64,000 nt of DNA, taken from DATFDN01 sp963762525 (GTDB lineage Bacteria; Pseudomonadota; Alphaproteobacteria; Acetobacterales; Acetobacteraceae). Both the position numbers and the translations under genes were made by a program. Positions 27,318 to 36,430 of this stretch are shown in pieces. The first letter of the stretch is position 1. The number at the start of each line of letters is the position of its first letter. The stretch spans positions 62,001-126,000 of the forward strand of contig CAVXKT010000011.1 of NCBI GenBank assembly GCA_963762525.1, read 5' to 3'. A model generated the notes under the pieces. That model was not told the origin of the DNA. It did no database searches and worked only from the letters and a program-made list of their open reading frames with translations.

Positions 27318-28016
27318 GCGCGCGCCAGCGCGCCGCCGTCCACCGGCAGCGCGTGCCCGGTGATCGAGCCGGCCGCCTCGCTCAGCAGGAAGGACACCGT
27401 CGCCGCCACCTCCGCCGGCTGCGCAATGCGCCCGATCGGCACGCCGGCGCCGGCGGTCTCGCGGTCGATCCCCAGATCGGCGAAGCGTGCGGCGGCCATC
27501 GCGGTATCGGTCCAACCCGGGCAGACGGCGTTTACCGTGATCCCGCGCGGCGCCAGCGCCATCGCCAACGCGCGCGTATATCCGATGACCGCGCTCTTGG
27601 CGGCGCAATACGCGGTCTGGTCGGCGACGCCGCGCAAGCCCAAGAGTCGAGCCGAAATTGACGATCCGCCCGGTGCGATCGGGCAGCTTCCCGACAGCCG
27701 CGCTGCAACAGTGATAGGTGGCGTGCAGATTGGCGCCGATCATGGCGTGCCAGAGCGCATCGTCCGTCGCGTCGATCGGGTTGGCGCCGGCGATCCCGGC
27801 GGCGTTGACCAGCGCATCCAGCCGCTCGAGCCCGCCGATCAGTGCGCGCGCCGCCGCCCCGTCGGCGAGGTCGCAGGCGCGGAACTCCACCTCTCCCGGC
27901 AACTCGTCCGGAGCATGGCGCGCGACCGCGATCACGCGCCATCCGGCGCCGGCGAGCATCGCCGACACGGCGGCGCCGATCCCGCGCGAGCCGCCGGTGA
28001 CGAGCGCGGTCCTCAT
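27314..28016 (-). CDS. Short-chain dehydrogenase/reductase (frameshift)
   Basis: About 234 residues, classical SDR: 'ALVTGGSRGIGAAVSAML' NAD(P)-binding loop, 'LVNAAGIAGANPI', catalytic 'YCAAKSAVIGY' Tyr-Lys, 'ITVNAVCPGWTDT', and 'GHALPVDGGALARA' at the end. The frame breaks near 27645 by one extra base. Linked by ATGA overlaps to a second SDR upstream and DUF1491 downstream. Substrate unknown; neighbouring SDRs may act in sequence. Confidence 0.85.
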
Positions 28017-28720
28017 TGCGCGGTTCCTCCGCCATCCACCGGCAGCACGACGCCGGTGATGAAACTCGCGGCGTCGGAGGCGAGGAACGCCACCACGGCG
28101 GCGATCTCCTCGGGCCGAGCGAAGCGGCCCATCGGCACGCCCGCCATGTAGGCGTCCGCCGATGAGACCGGGAAACGATCGGGGAAGCGGCGAGCCAGTT
28201 CGCCGATGACCCGGGCGAGCATCGGCGTATCCGTGCTGCCGGGGGCGATGCAGTTCACCCTGATGCCGTGGGGCGCCCAATCCAGCGCGGCGCTGCGCGA
28301 GAGCTGTGCGAGCGCCGCCTTGCTTGCCCCATAGGCGGCGCTCACCTGCTTGCCGATCAGCGCCTGGTCGGAGGCGATGTTGACGATGGCGCCGCGCCGG
28401 CGCGCGATCATCCCCGGCAGCACGGCGCGCATCAGCGCGTAGGGTGCGAGAAAGTTCACCCGGAAGACCCGCTCGACCTCCTCCACCGATGTATCGAGCA
28501 CGCTGCCCAACACCGTCACCCCGGCATTGTTCACCAGGATGTCGGTCGGTCCGAGCGCCGCCGCACGAGCCTCGATGGTCGCGGTGTCGGCGAGGTCGAA
28601 CTCCGGCAGATCGAGCCCGATCACTTCGGAACCCGCGGCCTCCATCGCCACGGCGATCGCCGCGCCGATGCCGCCGCGGTGGCCGGTCACGATGGCCCGA
28701 CGTCCGGCGAGGAAACTCAT
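28013..28720 (-). CDS. Short-chain dehydrogenase/reductase
   Basis: A 235-residue intact SDR: 'AIVTGHRGGIGAAIAVAMEA', an Asp at the end of beta-2 ('VIGLDLPEFDLAD') suggesting NAD(H) preference, 'ILVNNAGVTVLG', catalytic Ser in 'IASDQALIGK', and 'AYGASKAALAQL' Tyr-Lys. First gene of a coupled leftward run SDR-SDR-DUF1491 that points at fae. Divergent from the NMT1-type binding-protein gene over about 145 bases. Confidence 0.9.
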   Translation of the reverse strand: MSFLAGRRAIVTGHRGGIGAAIAVAMEAAGSEVIGLDLPEFDLADTATIEARAAALGPTDILVNNAGVTVLGSVLDTSVEEVERVFRVNFLAPYALMRAVLPGMIARRRGAIVNIASDQALIGKQVSAAYGASKAALAQLSRSAALDWAPHGIRVNCIAPGSTDTPMLARVIGELARRFPDRFPVSSADAYMAGVPMGRFARPEEIAAVVAFLASDAASFITGVVLPVDGGGTAQ

Positions 28721-28864
28721 CGGCGGCCCTCTTTGCTATTCGCCGTCACGCCGGCGAAGTGCCCTTGCCGGTACTCGAACCGCTTTCGGCCGCGAGAGCA
28801 CGCGGCATCTATTCCTTTCCGCTGCACCGGCGCAAGATAGGCTGATCTTGGGGAGAAAGCCGGA

Positions 28865-29857
28865 ATGCGTCGCGCCATCGCGCTGCTGCTCACGCTCAGC
28901 CTCCTGCTGATCGCCGCGACCAATGCGCGCGCGGCCGATCATGTGGTGTTCGGCCTCGATTGGAAGGCGGAGGCCGAATACGGCGGATATTACCAGGCGC
29001 AGGCGAGCGGCATCTATGCGCGCCACGGGCTCGAGGTGACGATCGAGCAGGGCGGGCCGCAAGTGAACCACACGCAGCTTCTGATGGCCGGGCGGCTCGA
29101 CTTCAACATCACCTCGAACTCGCTGCTGGCGCTGAACTTCGTGGCGCGGGATCTGCCGTTCCGCACGGTGGCCGCCTTCTTCCAGAAGGATCCCTCGGTG
29201 TTGATCGCGCATCCGGGGCAGGGCGACGACAGCTTCGCCGCGCTCAAGGGCAAGCCGATCATGATCAGCTCCGATACCCGCGCCGGCTGGTGGAATTTCC
29301 TCAGGGCGCGGTTCGGATACACGGACGCGCAAATCCGTCCCTACACCTTCAATTTGCAGCCGTTCGTCGCCGACAAGAGCGCGATCCAGCAAGGCTTCCT
29401 CGGCTCCGAGCCGTTCTCGATCGAACAGGCGACCGGGCAGAAGCCCGTCGTGCTGCTGGTCGCCGATGCCGGGTATCAGGGCTATGCCAGCCTGATCGGA
29501 ACCTCCGACAAGATGATCGCCGAGAAGCCCGATCTGGTGCAGCGTTTCGTCGATGCCTCGATCGAAGGCTGGTATTCGTATCTGAACGGCGACCCGACAC
29601 CCGGAAACGCCGCGATCCGCAAGGCCAATCCCGAGATGACCGACGCGCTGATCGCCTACGGGCGCGATTCGATGAAGGCGCATGGCATCGTCAATTCGGG
29701 CGACGCGCTGAAGCTCGGCATCGGCGCCATGACCGAGACGCGCTGGAAGGCGTTCTACGACGGCATGGCGGACATCGGGCTGTATCCGAAGGGCATGGAT
29801 TACAGCAAAGCCTACACGCTGCGGTTCGTGGACAAGGGCGTCGGCCTCAAGCCGTAG
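28865..29857 (+). CDS. NMT1/THI5-like ABC transporter substrate-binding protein
   Basis: A 330-residue secreted protein (leader 'LLTLSLLLIAATNARA'). 'VVFGLDWKAEAEYGGYYQAQ' and 'GIYARHGLEVTIEQGGPQVN' are the start of the family that binds thiamin- or riboflavin-precursor pyrimidines and similar small ligands. The 'SSDTRAGWWNFLRARFG' and 'LGSEPFSIEQATGQKP' motifs line the ligand cleft. A GGGGAG box precedes the ATG. The ATPase gene follows; no permease gene is nearby. Confidence 0.88.
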   Translation: MRRAIALLLTLSLLLIAATNARAADHVVFGLDWKAEAEYGGYYQAQASGIYARHGLEVTIEQGGPQVNHTQLLMAGRLDFNITSNSLLALNFVARDLPFRTVAAFFQKDPSVLIAHPGQGDDSFAALKGKPIMISSDTRAGWWNFLRARFGYTDAQIRPYTFNLQPFVADKSAIQQGFLGSEPFSIEQATGQKPVVLLVADAGYQGYASLIGTSDKMIAEKPDLVQRFVDASIEGWYSYLNGDPTPGNAAIRKANPEMTDALIAYGRDSMKAHGIVNSGDALKLGIGAMTETRWKAFYDGMADIGLYPKGMDYSKAYTLRFVDKGVGLKP

Positions 29858-29873
29858 TCGCCCGCCCTACAAC

Positions 29874-30626
29874 ATGGTGCTCCTCGAGGGAATCGGCCGC
29901 CGCTTTCCCGGCGGCGTGGAGGCGCTGCGAAGTGTGACGCTCGACATCGTCGCCGGCGATTTCGTGGCGCTGCTCGGCCCGTCGGGCTGCGGCAAATCGA
30001 CGCTGCTGCGGCTGCTGGCCGGTCTCGACCGGCCGGATGCCGGCCGGCTGGTCTGGGCCGATGGCGCGCCGCCGCCGGCGGGGGCGATCGGCTTCGTGTT
30101 CCAGGACGCGACGCTGTTGCCTTGGGCGAGTGCGGAGGAGAACGTGTTTCTGCCGCTGCGGCTGCGCGGCTTCGATCGCGCGCGGGCCGATCCCGAGCTG
30201 CGCGCCGCCTTGGCGCGGGTGGGGCTCGCCGGGTTTGAGAAGGCGCGCCCGCGCCAGCTCTCGGGCGGGATGCGGATGCGCGTCTCCATCGCCCGCGCGC
30301 TGGTGACGCGCCCGCGCCTGTTGCTGATGGATGAACCCTTTGCCGCGCTGGACGAGTTTACCCGCCATCGACTGCAATCGGATTTGCTGACGCTGTGGCG
30401 CGAGCTGGAAGCGACCATCGTCTTCGTCACCCACTCCATCTACGAAGCGGCATTCCTCGCCCGCCGCATCGTGCTGATGACACCGCGCCCCGGCCGGATC
30501 GCGCGCGAAATCGCCTCGCCGCTGACGCCGGCCGCGGAGACGCGGCTCGACCCGGCCTATGCGCGACTGGTGGCGGAGGTCTCGCGGGCGATGGCGGCGG
30601 CGCTGGAGGAAGGCGATACGGAATGA
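29874..30626 (+). CDS. ABC transporter ATP-binding protein (SsuB/TauB/ThiZ-like)
   Basis: A 250-residue ATPase. Walker A GPSGCGKS at residues 35-42, Q-loop 'GFVFQDATLLPW', signature 'QLSGGMRMRVSIARAL', Walker B 'LLLMDEPFAALDE', H-loop 'FVTHSIYEAAFLA'. It belongs with the binding protein upstream. The permease that should complete the importer is missing: the next gene is a J-domain protein. Confidence 0.92.
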   Translation: MVLLEGIGRRFPGGVEALRSVTLDIVAGDFVALLGPSGCGKSTLLRLLAGLDRPDAGRLVWADGAPPPAGAIGFVFQDATLLPWASAEENVFLPLRLRGFDRARADPELRAALARVGLAGFEKARPRQLSGGMRMRVSIARALVTRPRLLLMDEPFAALDEFTRHRLQSDLLTLWRELEATIVFVTHSIYEAAFLARRIVLMTPRPGRIAREIASPLTPAAETRLDPAYARLVAEVSRAMAAALEEGDTE

Positions 30627-30669
30627 AGGCGAAGTTCGAGTGCGTCGCGAAACCGGTTATACGGGAGCG

Positions 30670-31681
30670 ATGAGGGACCCGCTGGGCCATTATGCCCGAC
30701 TGGGGGTGACGCCGGACGCGCCCGCCGAGGCGTTGCGGGCCGCGTTTCACCGCCGAGCCCGGCACCTGCACCCCGACATGCAGGGCGGCGACGCGGCGGC
30801 GTTCGTGCGGCTGCGCCAATCCTACGACGTGCTGGCCAACCCCGCCCGGCGTGCTGCCTACGACCGCCAGGCCAAGCTGGGCGAAACCACCGGCACGGCG
30901 CCGGCGCGCGCCTGCGATGCCGGCCACCCGAGCGCGAGGGCCGTTTCTGGCGGCGCTCGGAGCGGCCGCCGTCGGAACCCTCACCGTCGGCATCGTGCGG
31001 TTCAGCGACCGCGCACCGGACCGGCCGCGCACGCCTCCCCCGGCTATGAGCTCTTCACCGTCTTCGCCCATCCCGCCTTCTCCAAGCCCGGCGCCGGTGC
31101 TGGAAGGCACGCCCGATCATTACGTTCTGCCCGGTGCCGGGGATGCGGTGCTTTGGCGGGGCGATCCGGCGCATGGCGCGCTGACGCCCGGGGGCGCGCT
31201 CGCCGCCTTTGTCGCGGTCCACGTGCTTTCCGGCACTCCCACCGACAACATGGTGCCGATCGCGCTGGCCGGCGGCACCGGGTATGTGGACGCGGCGCGG
31301 CTGATGCCGGGCGATGCCGGGGCGGCACACCGAGCCGCCTGCGCCTACCAGGCCGGCCGCCCGCCCGCCAATGCCGAGGTGCTCGGCGGCGGCGGCGACG
31401 GCGGCGGTCGGGCGACGCTCGCCAACGCCTCTTCGGGGCCGGCGGTGATAACCTTGCGGGGCTCGGACGGGCGCCTGATCGTGCGGGTTTACCTGGCCTC
31501 GCGCGGCGCGGCGCGGCTGGATGGGCTGGCGGGTGGGCCATGGACCGCCGAGATCGCCTTCGGCGAGCTTTGGAGCCGCGCCTGCGGCGGGTTCGTGGCC
31601 GGCGAGCGGGTGCTGCGCGCCGGCGCCGCTTTGCCGCCGGGCGGCACGCTCACCATCGGCCCGCAAGCGCCGAACGGATGA
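30670..31681 (+). CDS. J-domain membrane-anchored protein (frameshift)
   Basis: About 336 residues. N-terminal J domain ('DPLGHYARLGVTPDAPAEAL', HPD in 'RHLHPDMQGG', 'YDVLANPARRAAYDRQ'), then one membrane helix ('FLAALGAAAVGTLTVGIV'), a Pro/Ser linker, and a C-terminal domain with 'DNMVPIALAGGTGYVDAARL' and 'IAFGELWSRACGGF'. One extra base near 30920 separates the J domain from the rest. The ATG at 30670 follows GGGAG. Likely a DnaK co-chaperone tethered at the membrane; the C-terminal domain is not identified. Confidence 0.75.
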
Positions 31682-31698
31682 GGAGACGGAGGGGGGGA

Positions 31699-32577
31699 AT
31701 GCCGCACGCCGAGGCCGACAATGTCCGACTGTATTACGAAGAGGCCGGGGCGGGAATCCCGGTCATCTTCGTCCATGAATACGCCGGCGATTTGCGCAGC
31801 TGGGAACCGCAGTTGCGTCACTTCGGCCAGCGCCATCGCGCCATCGCCTTCAACGCCCGCGGCTATCCGCCGTCCGATGTGCCGGAGGATCCGGTCGCCT
31901 ATTCGCAGGCGCGTGCCGCCGACGACATCGCCGCCGTCCTGGATCACCTCAAGCTCGGGCGCGCGCATGTCGTGGGGTTGTCGATGGGCGGCTTCGCGAC
32001 ACTGCATTTCGGCTTCCGCCATCCCGATCGCGCGCTGTCTCTCACCGTCGCCGGCTGCGGCTACGGTGCCGAGCCGGCGCAGCGCGACCGCTTCCGCGCC
32101 GAGACCGAGGCGGTCGCCGAATTCATCCGCGCCAACGGCATGGCGGGTTTCGCCGAGAAATACGCCTATGGGCCGACCCGCGTGCAGTTCGAGAACAAGG
32201 ACCGGCGCGGCTTCGCCGAGTTCAAGCGGATGCTGGCCGAGCACGATCCGAAGGGCGCGATCAACACGCAATTGGGCGTCCAGCGCGAGCGGCCTTCGCT
32301 CTACGAGCTGGTGGACGATATGCGGCGATTGCAGGTTCCGACGCTGATTTTGACCGGCGACGAGGATTGGCCGTGCCTCAATCCGGCAATTCTGATGAAG
32401 CGCGAGATCGCGACGGCGGCGCTCGCGGTGATGCCGAATTGCGGCCACGCCATCAACATCGAGGACCCGGACGGCTTCAATCGCATCGTCGGCGATTTTC
32501 TGGCCCTGGTCGATGCCGGACGCTGGCCCGCCCGCGACCCGCGCGCCGTGACGGCCTCGATTACCGGGATCAAGTGA
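31699..32577 (+). CDS. Alpha/beta-hydrolase
   Basis: A 292-residue hydrolase. 'IPVIFVHEYAGDLRSWEPQL' oxyanion region, nucleophile elbow 'VVGLSMGGFATLHF' (Ser), acid in 'LILTGDEDWPCL', His in 'PNCGHAINIEDPDGF'. This is the 3-oxoadipate-enol-lactonase-like branch, but the substrate cannot be told. A run of seven G residues precedes the ATG. Intact. Confidence 0.88.
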   Translation: MPHAEADNVRLYYEEAGAGIPVIFVHEYAGDLRSWEPQLRHFGQRHRAIAFNARGYPPSDVPEDPVAYSQARAADDIAAVLDHLKLGRAHVVGLSMGGFATLHFGFRHPDRALSLTVAGCGYGAEPAQRDRFRAETEAVAEFIRANGMAGFAEKYAYGPTRVQFENKDRRGFAEFKRMLAEHDPKGAINTQLGVQRERPSLYELVDDMRRLQVPTLILTGDEDWPCLNPAILMKREIATAALAVMPNCGHAINIEDPDGFNRIVGDFLALVDAGRWPARDPRAVTASITGIK

Positions 32578-32587
32578 TCCGAGGCGG

Positions 32588-33193
32588 CTACGGTGTTCCG
32601 GTCGGCGGCAACGCGAGCCCGCCGGCCGAGGCGTCCGCCGTGGTGCCTTCCATCCGCCGCCGGACATGCGCCGGGTACCATGCGGTGAATCTCAGCGCAG
32701 CGGCCATGGCCAGGATCGACACCGCCGTCCCTACCCGCGCGGGCGTACCGGGCACCACGACCACCGCCAGCTTGCCCAGCAGCATCGCCGCGAAGGCGCA
32801 TGCCCAGACCGCGGTGATGCGCTTGTTCACCGCCAGAAACACCGGACTGCTCCACAGCTCCGGCGCCACCTGCTCGCGCGCGTATTGCAGCGTAAAGGGC
32901 AAGCCGATCGCCAGCGACACCAGCGCGATGGTCAGCAGTCCGGCGTCGTTGACGGCCCAGATGACCCACATCGACCAGCCCGGATGCCAAAGGGCGGTGA
33001 CGAGCGCCAAGCCGCTGTAGAGCACGATACTACCGGCTTCCAGAAGCTTGACCGAGCGCCCGCGCAGCAGACTTTCGCGCAGCAGCAACGCCAAGCCGAT
33101 GCAGGCGGCGACGAGGCAAGCCGTCATGACGGACGAGGCCCTGGCGACCAGCGCGAAGGCGATGAACGGAGCGAAGCTGAACAGGATTCTCAT
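32588..33193 (-). CDS. Six-helix membrane protein coupled to carotenoid oxygenase
   Basis: A 201-residue protein with about six hydrophobic helices ('FAPFIAFALVARASSVMTAC', 'VMTACLVAACIGLALLL', 'LLTIALVSLAIGLPF', 'AVWACAFAAMLLGKLAVVVV'). No enzymatic motif is visible; the pattern is weakly like intracellular-septation/YciB-type membrane proteins. The ATG overlaps the carotenoid oxygenase stop, so the pair is co-translated. Perhaps it handles an apolar substrate or product of that enzyme, by context only. Confidence 0.7.
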   Translation of the reverse strand: MRILFSFAPFIAFALVARASSVMTACLVAACIGLALLLRESLLRGRSVKLLEAGSIVLYSGLALVTALWHPGWSMWVIWAVNDAGLLTIALVSLAIGLPFTLQYAREQVAPELWSSPVFLAVNKRITAVWACAFAAMLLGKLAVVVVPGTPARVGTAVSILAMAAALRFTAWYPAHVRRRMEGTTADASAGGLALPPTGTP

Positions 33194-34515
33194 GACGCGG
33201 CGCTCCAGTTCCCGTGGAAGCCGAATGGAACGCGTTGCGGCAATTCGACCGTTGCAATCGGATCATCGCCGATCGCATCCGCGCGCAGCACGATGAGTTC
33301 GCTGCGCCGCTCGCCGCCCCGCCAGATCACCGCCAACAGCCATCCGTCGCCTTCGGGCGCGTCCGCGGCGCGGGGCACGAACACCGGCTCGGAGGTCGCG
33401 TCGCCGACGGGCAGTTGCAGCATCGTGCGCCGCCCGGTCGCCCGATCGAGATGCGCCAGTGTATCGAATGGATCTTGCCGCGAGCCCGCGAACCAGCCGT
33501 GCCGGTACGCCCGTCCGGCCCGACGGTCGTCGATGCGGGGGAACTCACCCGCAAGATCGTCGAGCCGCGTGGTCGAGAACGCATCCGTGCCGCCCTCGGG
33601 GTCGATCGTCCAGCGACACGGGAATGCACGGGTGCGGGCGGGATCGGTCTCGGTTCCATCAGCCCGGGGAAACAGCGGCGGCTCCTCGTAGCGCATCACG
33701 TCGGCCAGGATGCGGCCGCCCTCCTCCCACGCATTCATCACGTGAAATACGAAGCCGGTATCGGCGCGGAACCAGCGCAAGCTGCGCACGCCGATATCGG
33801 CTCGCATCACGCCCAGATGCGCACCCAACTCCGGATCCCACGCAAAGGCCGGGCCGCCGGACATGGCGCGCTGCAAATTGCCGGCGAGCGGCATTATGGG
33901 GAAGACGATGAAGCGTTCGGTCGCGATGAAATCGTGAACCATGCTGCAGTATGGCGCTTCGAAGCTCTGGATCTTTCCCGTGCGTCCGCTGCGGTCCACC
34001 GTGCCCCAGCGAATGGTGGAAGACAGCGGGCCGGCGGCGCAGTAGCCGAAAAAGCGCAGCTCCCCGGTTTCGGGATCGATCTTCGGGTGCGCGGTTACTG
34101 GTGCGTCGCCGCCGAGCGGATGCGGCGCGCTAGTCTCCAGCGTGGCGGCGTCGATCTCGATCGGCGCGTGCATCTCCTCGAGCGCCAGCAGCCGCCCGGC
34201 ATGGGCGACGATGTTGGTGTTGGCGACGCCGCCGCCGGTCCAACCCTCATCGAGACCATGCCCGGCGGCCTTCTCGGCCAGAAATTTGGGCGTCCGAACC
34301 CAGCGGTTGCGATAGCTCGCGCGCCCGTCGGTCAGCGTGAACGCGTGGATCATCCCATCGCCGAGAAACCAGTGATGGTCCGAGGGGAACTGCGGATTAG
34401 GCCCGTTGCGAAACAGCGTCCCGTTAAGCTCCGGCGGCAGCTCGCCGCGAACCGGCAGGTCGGATGCGGCGCACTCGGTCGCGACCGGCGCGAAGTTGTC
34501 GCCATCACCGGACAT
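33190..34515 (-). CDS. Carotenoid oxygenase family protein
   Basis: A 441-residue seven-bladed propeller dioxygenase/isomerase. The four iron-binding histidines are in 'VTAHPKIDPE', 'SMVHDFIATE', 'FVFHVMNAWEEGG' and 'VPFGFHGNWS'. The N-terminus 'GTLFRNGPNPQFPSDHHWFL' with 'GDGMIHAF' is also typical. The family cleaves polyenes or stilbene-like phenylpropenes. It is divergent from a TetR regulator with twin operators between them, so expression is probably ligand-induced. Confidence 0.93.
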   Translation of the reverse strand: MSGDGDNFAPVATECAASDLPVRGELPPELNGTLFRNGPNPQFPSDHHWFLGDGMIHAFTLTDGRASYRNRWVRTPKFLAEKAAGHGLDEGWTGGGVANTNIVAHAGRLLALEEMHAPIEIDAATLETSAPHPLGGDAPVTAHPKIDPETGELRFFGYCAAGPLSSTIRWGTVDRSGRTGKIQSFEAPYCSMVHDFIATERFIVFPIMPLAGNLQRAMSGGPAFAWDPELGAHLGVMRADIGVRSLRWFRADTGFVFHVMNAWEEGGRILADVMRYEEPPLFPRADGTETDPARTRAFPCRWTIDPEGGTDAFSTTRLDDLAGEFPRIDDRRAGRAYRHGWFAGSRQDPFDTLAHLDRATGRRTMLQLPVGDATSEPVFVPRAADAPEGDGWLLAVIWRGGERRSELIVLRADAIGDDPIATVELPQRVPFGFHGNWSAAS

Positions 34516-34531
34516 TCGGCGCCTCCTGATG

Positions 34532-34594
34532 TTGACAGCGTCAAGATAGAGCAGGTAAGCCCTGCGTCGTCAAGCCGAATTTTGACGATGTCAA
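34532..34594. promoter_or_regulatory. Twin palindromic operators between carotenoid oxygenase and TetR genes
   Basis: TTGACAGCGTCAA (34532-34544) and TTGACGATGTCAA (34582-34594) share the form TTGAC-N3-GTCAA, and both continue with GAT. Their centres are 50 bases apart, near five helical turns, so dimers would lie on the same DNA face. The 84-base divergent gap holds both. The most likely binder is the TetR protein encoded 5 bases away. Confidence 0.7.
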
Positions 34595-34598
34595 GATC

Positions 34599-35213
34599 GT
34601 GAGGCGGCGCATGCCGGATAGCCTTCAGCCGTACCACCACGGCGATTTGCGGGCCGCCTTGCTCGCCGCGGCCGAGCGCATCCTGGAACGCGACGGCATC
34701 AGCGCGCTCACCCTGCGCGCGGCGGCGCGCGCGGCCGAAGTCTCGCACGCCGCCCCGGCGCATCATTTCGGCGACCTGACCGGCTTACTGAGCGAGTTGG
34801 CGGCCACCGGGTTCGTGCGGTTTACCGCCGCCACGGCGGCGGCGATGGATGCCGCGGGGGCCGACTCCGGCGAGCGGCTGACCGCGATGGGCCGCGCCTA
34901 CGTGGCGTTCGCGCGGGCGCACTCCGGCTTGTTTCTGCTGATGTTCCGCAGCGAGCGGCTCGATATGGACCGCCCGACGCTGCGCGAGGCGGTGCGCTCC
35001 GCACGCGAGTCGCTGGCGGCGGCGGCGGGTGCGGCCGGCGCCGGACCGCCCGCGAGCCCGGCGGAGGTGACGGCGCTTTGGTCGCTGGTCCACGGCTTCG
35101 CGATGCTGCTGATCGACGGCCGCCTGGGAGGTCTGATCGCGCGCGCGGGGGGCGATGCCGACGCGCTCCTGGAGGCGATGCTCGCCCGGGTGCGCGTGCA
35201 ACCCGGAGATTAG
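34599..35213 (+). CDS. TetR/AcrR-family regulator
   Basis: A 204-residue protein (GTG 34599; ATG 34611 is an alternative start, 'MPDSLQPYHHGDLRAALLAA'). The N-terminal helix-turn-helix is 'ISALTLRAAARAAEVSHAAP' followed by 'HHFGDLTGLLSEL'. The C-terminal ligand domain is of the WHG type ('VTALWSLVHGFAMLLIDGRL'). Autoregulation and control of the carotenoid-oxygenase operon are inferred from the twin palindromes in the divergent gap. The stop overlaps the convergent CoA-transferase stop by 4 bases. Confidence 0.9.
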   Translation: MRRRMPDSLQPYHHGDLRAALLAAAERILERDGISALTLRAAARAAEVSHAAPAHHFGDLTGLLSELAATGFVRFTAATAAAMDAAGADSGERLTAMGRAYVAFARAHSGLFLLMFRSERLDMDRPTLREAVRSARESLAAAAGAAGAGPPASPAEVTALWSLVHGFAMLLIDGRLGGLIARAGGDADALLEAMLARVRVQPGD

Positions 35214-36359
35214 CCCGCCGCCCCTCTGAAATCCGAGGAATGGGACCTTCGCCGGCCCTTAATCTCCTTCGAGTGCTCTCCCAAGCACGGTGCCGGTCGG
35301 CGCACGCCGCCCGGCGTTTCCGATAGTTTCAGAGGCACTCCCAAAGTCCGGAAGCGTCCCGTATCGGCCACCATCGCCCGCGACCTGATATGCGGGTCCG
35401 CGAGCACCTCGTCGAAATGCAGCACCGGCCCGGCCGGGATTCCCGCCTTCTCCAGCGCCGCCAACCAGTGCGCCGCCGGGCGCGCGCGAAGCTTCGTCGC
35501 CAACAGCGCCACCAGCTCGCGGTTATGGCGCACCCGCTCGGCGACGGTGGCGAAACGCCGATCGGCGAGCAGTTCCGGCAGCTCAAGGATCGCGCAGAGC
35601 TGCTCGAAGAAGCGTTGCTGACTGGCGCCGATGGTGATCCAGCCGTCCGCCGTCTCGAACACCTGATAGGGCGAGCTGCCACGGTGTTGCTGGCCGATGC
35701 GCGGCGGCCGCTCGCCGGTCGCGAACATATGCGCCGCCTCATAGACGCAGAACGACAGCGCCGCTTCCAGCAGCGACGTCTCGACCCGCTGCCCCCGCCC
35801 GATGCGATGCCGGGCCTCCACCGCCGCCAGAATGCCGAAGGCGAGAAACATCCCGGCCGCGACGTCGGAGATCGCGATCGGCAGCCGGAACGGCGGACCG
35901 TCCTCCGGCCCGTTGATGCTCATCAGCCCCGACATCGCCTGGCTGATGAGATCGTAGCCGCCGCGCGAGGCATAAGGCCCGGTCTGCCCGAAGCCGGAGA
36001 TGGAACCCAGGATCAGGCGCGGATTGCGCTCATGCAGCACGTCCCAGCCGATCCCCAGCCGATCGAGCACGCCCGGCCGGTAGTTCTCCACCACGATGTC
36101 CGCACTCGTCGGCCAAAGCGAGAAACGCGTCGCGCTCGGCCTTCAGGTCCATCACCACGGATCGCTTGTTGCGGTTCCACACCATGAACGGCGCGCTCTC
36201 GCCATCGACGAAAGGCGGCATGTGGCGCGCCGCGTCGCCCGAAGGCGGCTCGATCTTCACCACATCGGCGCCGTGGTCGGCCAGCATCATGCAGCAATAC
36301 GGGCCGGAGAGATTGCTGGTGAGGTCCAGCACGCGCAGACCTTCGAGCGAGCCGGGCAT
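35210..36359 (-). CDS. CaiB/BaiF-type CoA-transferase (frameshift)
   Basis: About 382 residues. 'GSLEGLRVLDLTSNLSGPYC' and 'HGADVVKIEPPSGD', 'RNKRSVVMDLKAERD', then in another frame 'VENYRPGVLDRLGIGWD', 'FGQTGPYASRGGYDLISQ' with the active-site Asp, and 'IPAGPVLHFDEVLADPH'. One extra base near 36105 breaks the frame. Divergent from an enoyl-CoA hydratase; the two likely serve one acyl-CoA route. Confidence 0.87.
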
Positions 36360-36430
36360 TTTCGTCCTCCTCTTGGCGACGCTTGGCCCTGATGGCATCT
36401 TCGGCGCTCGAAATCAAAGGCGGGGCCGAC

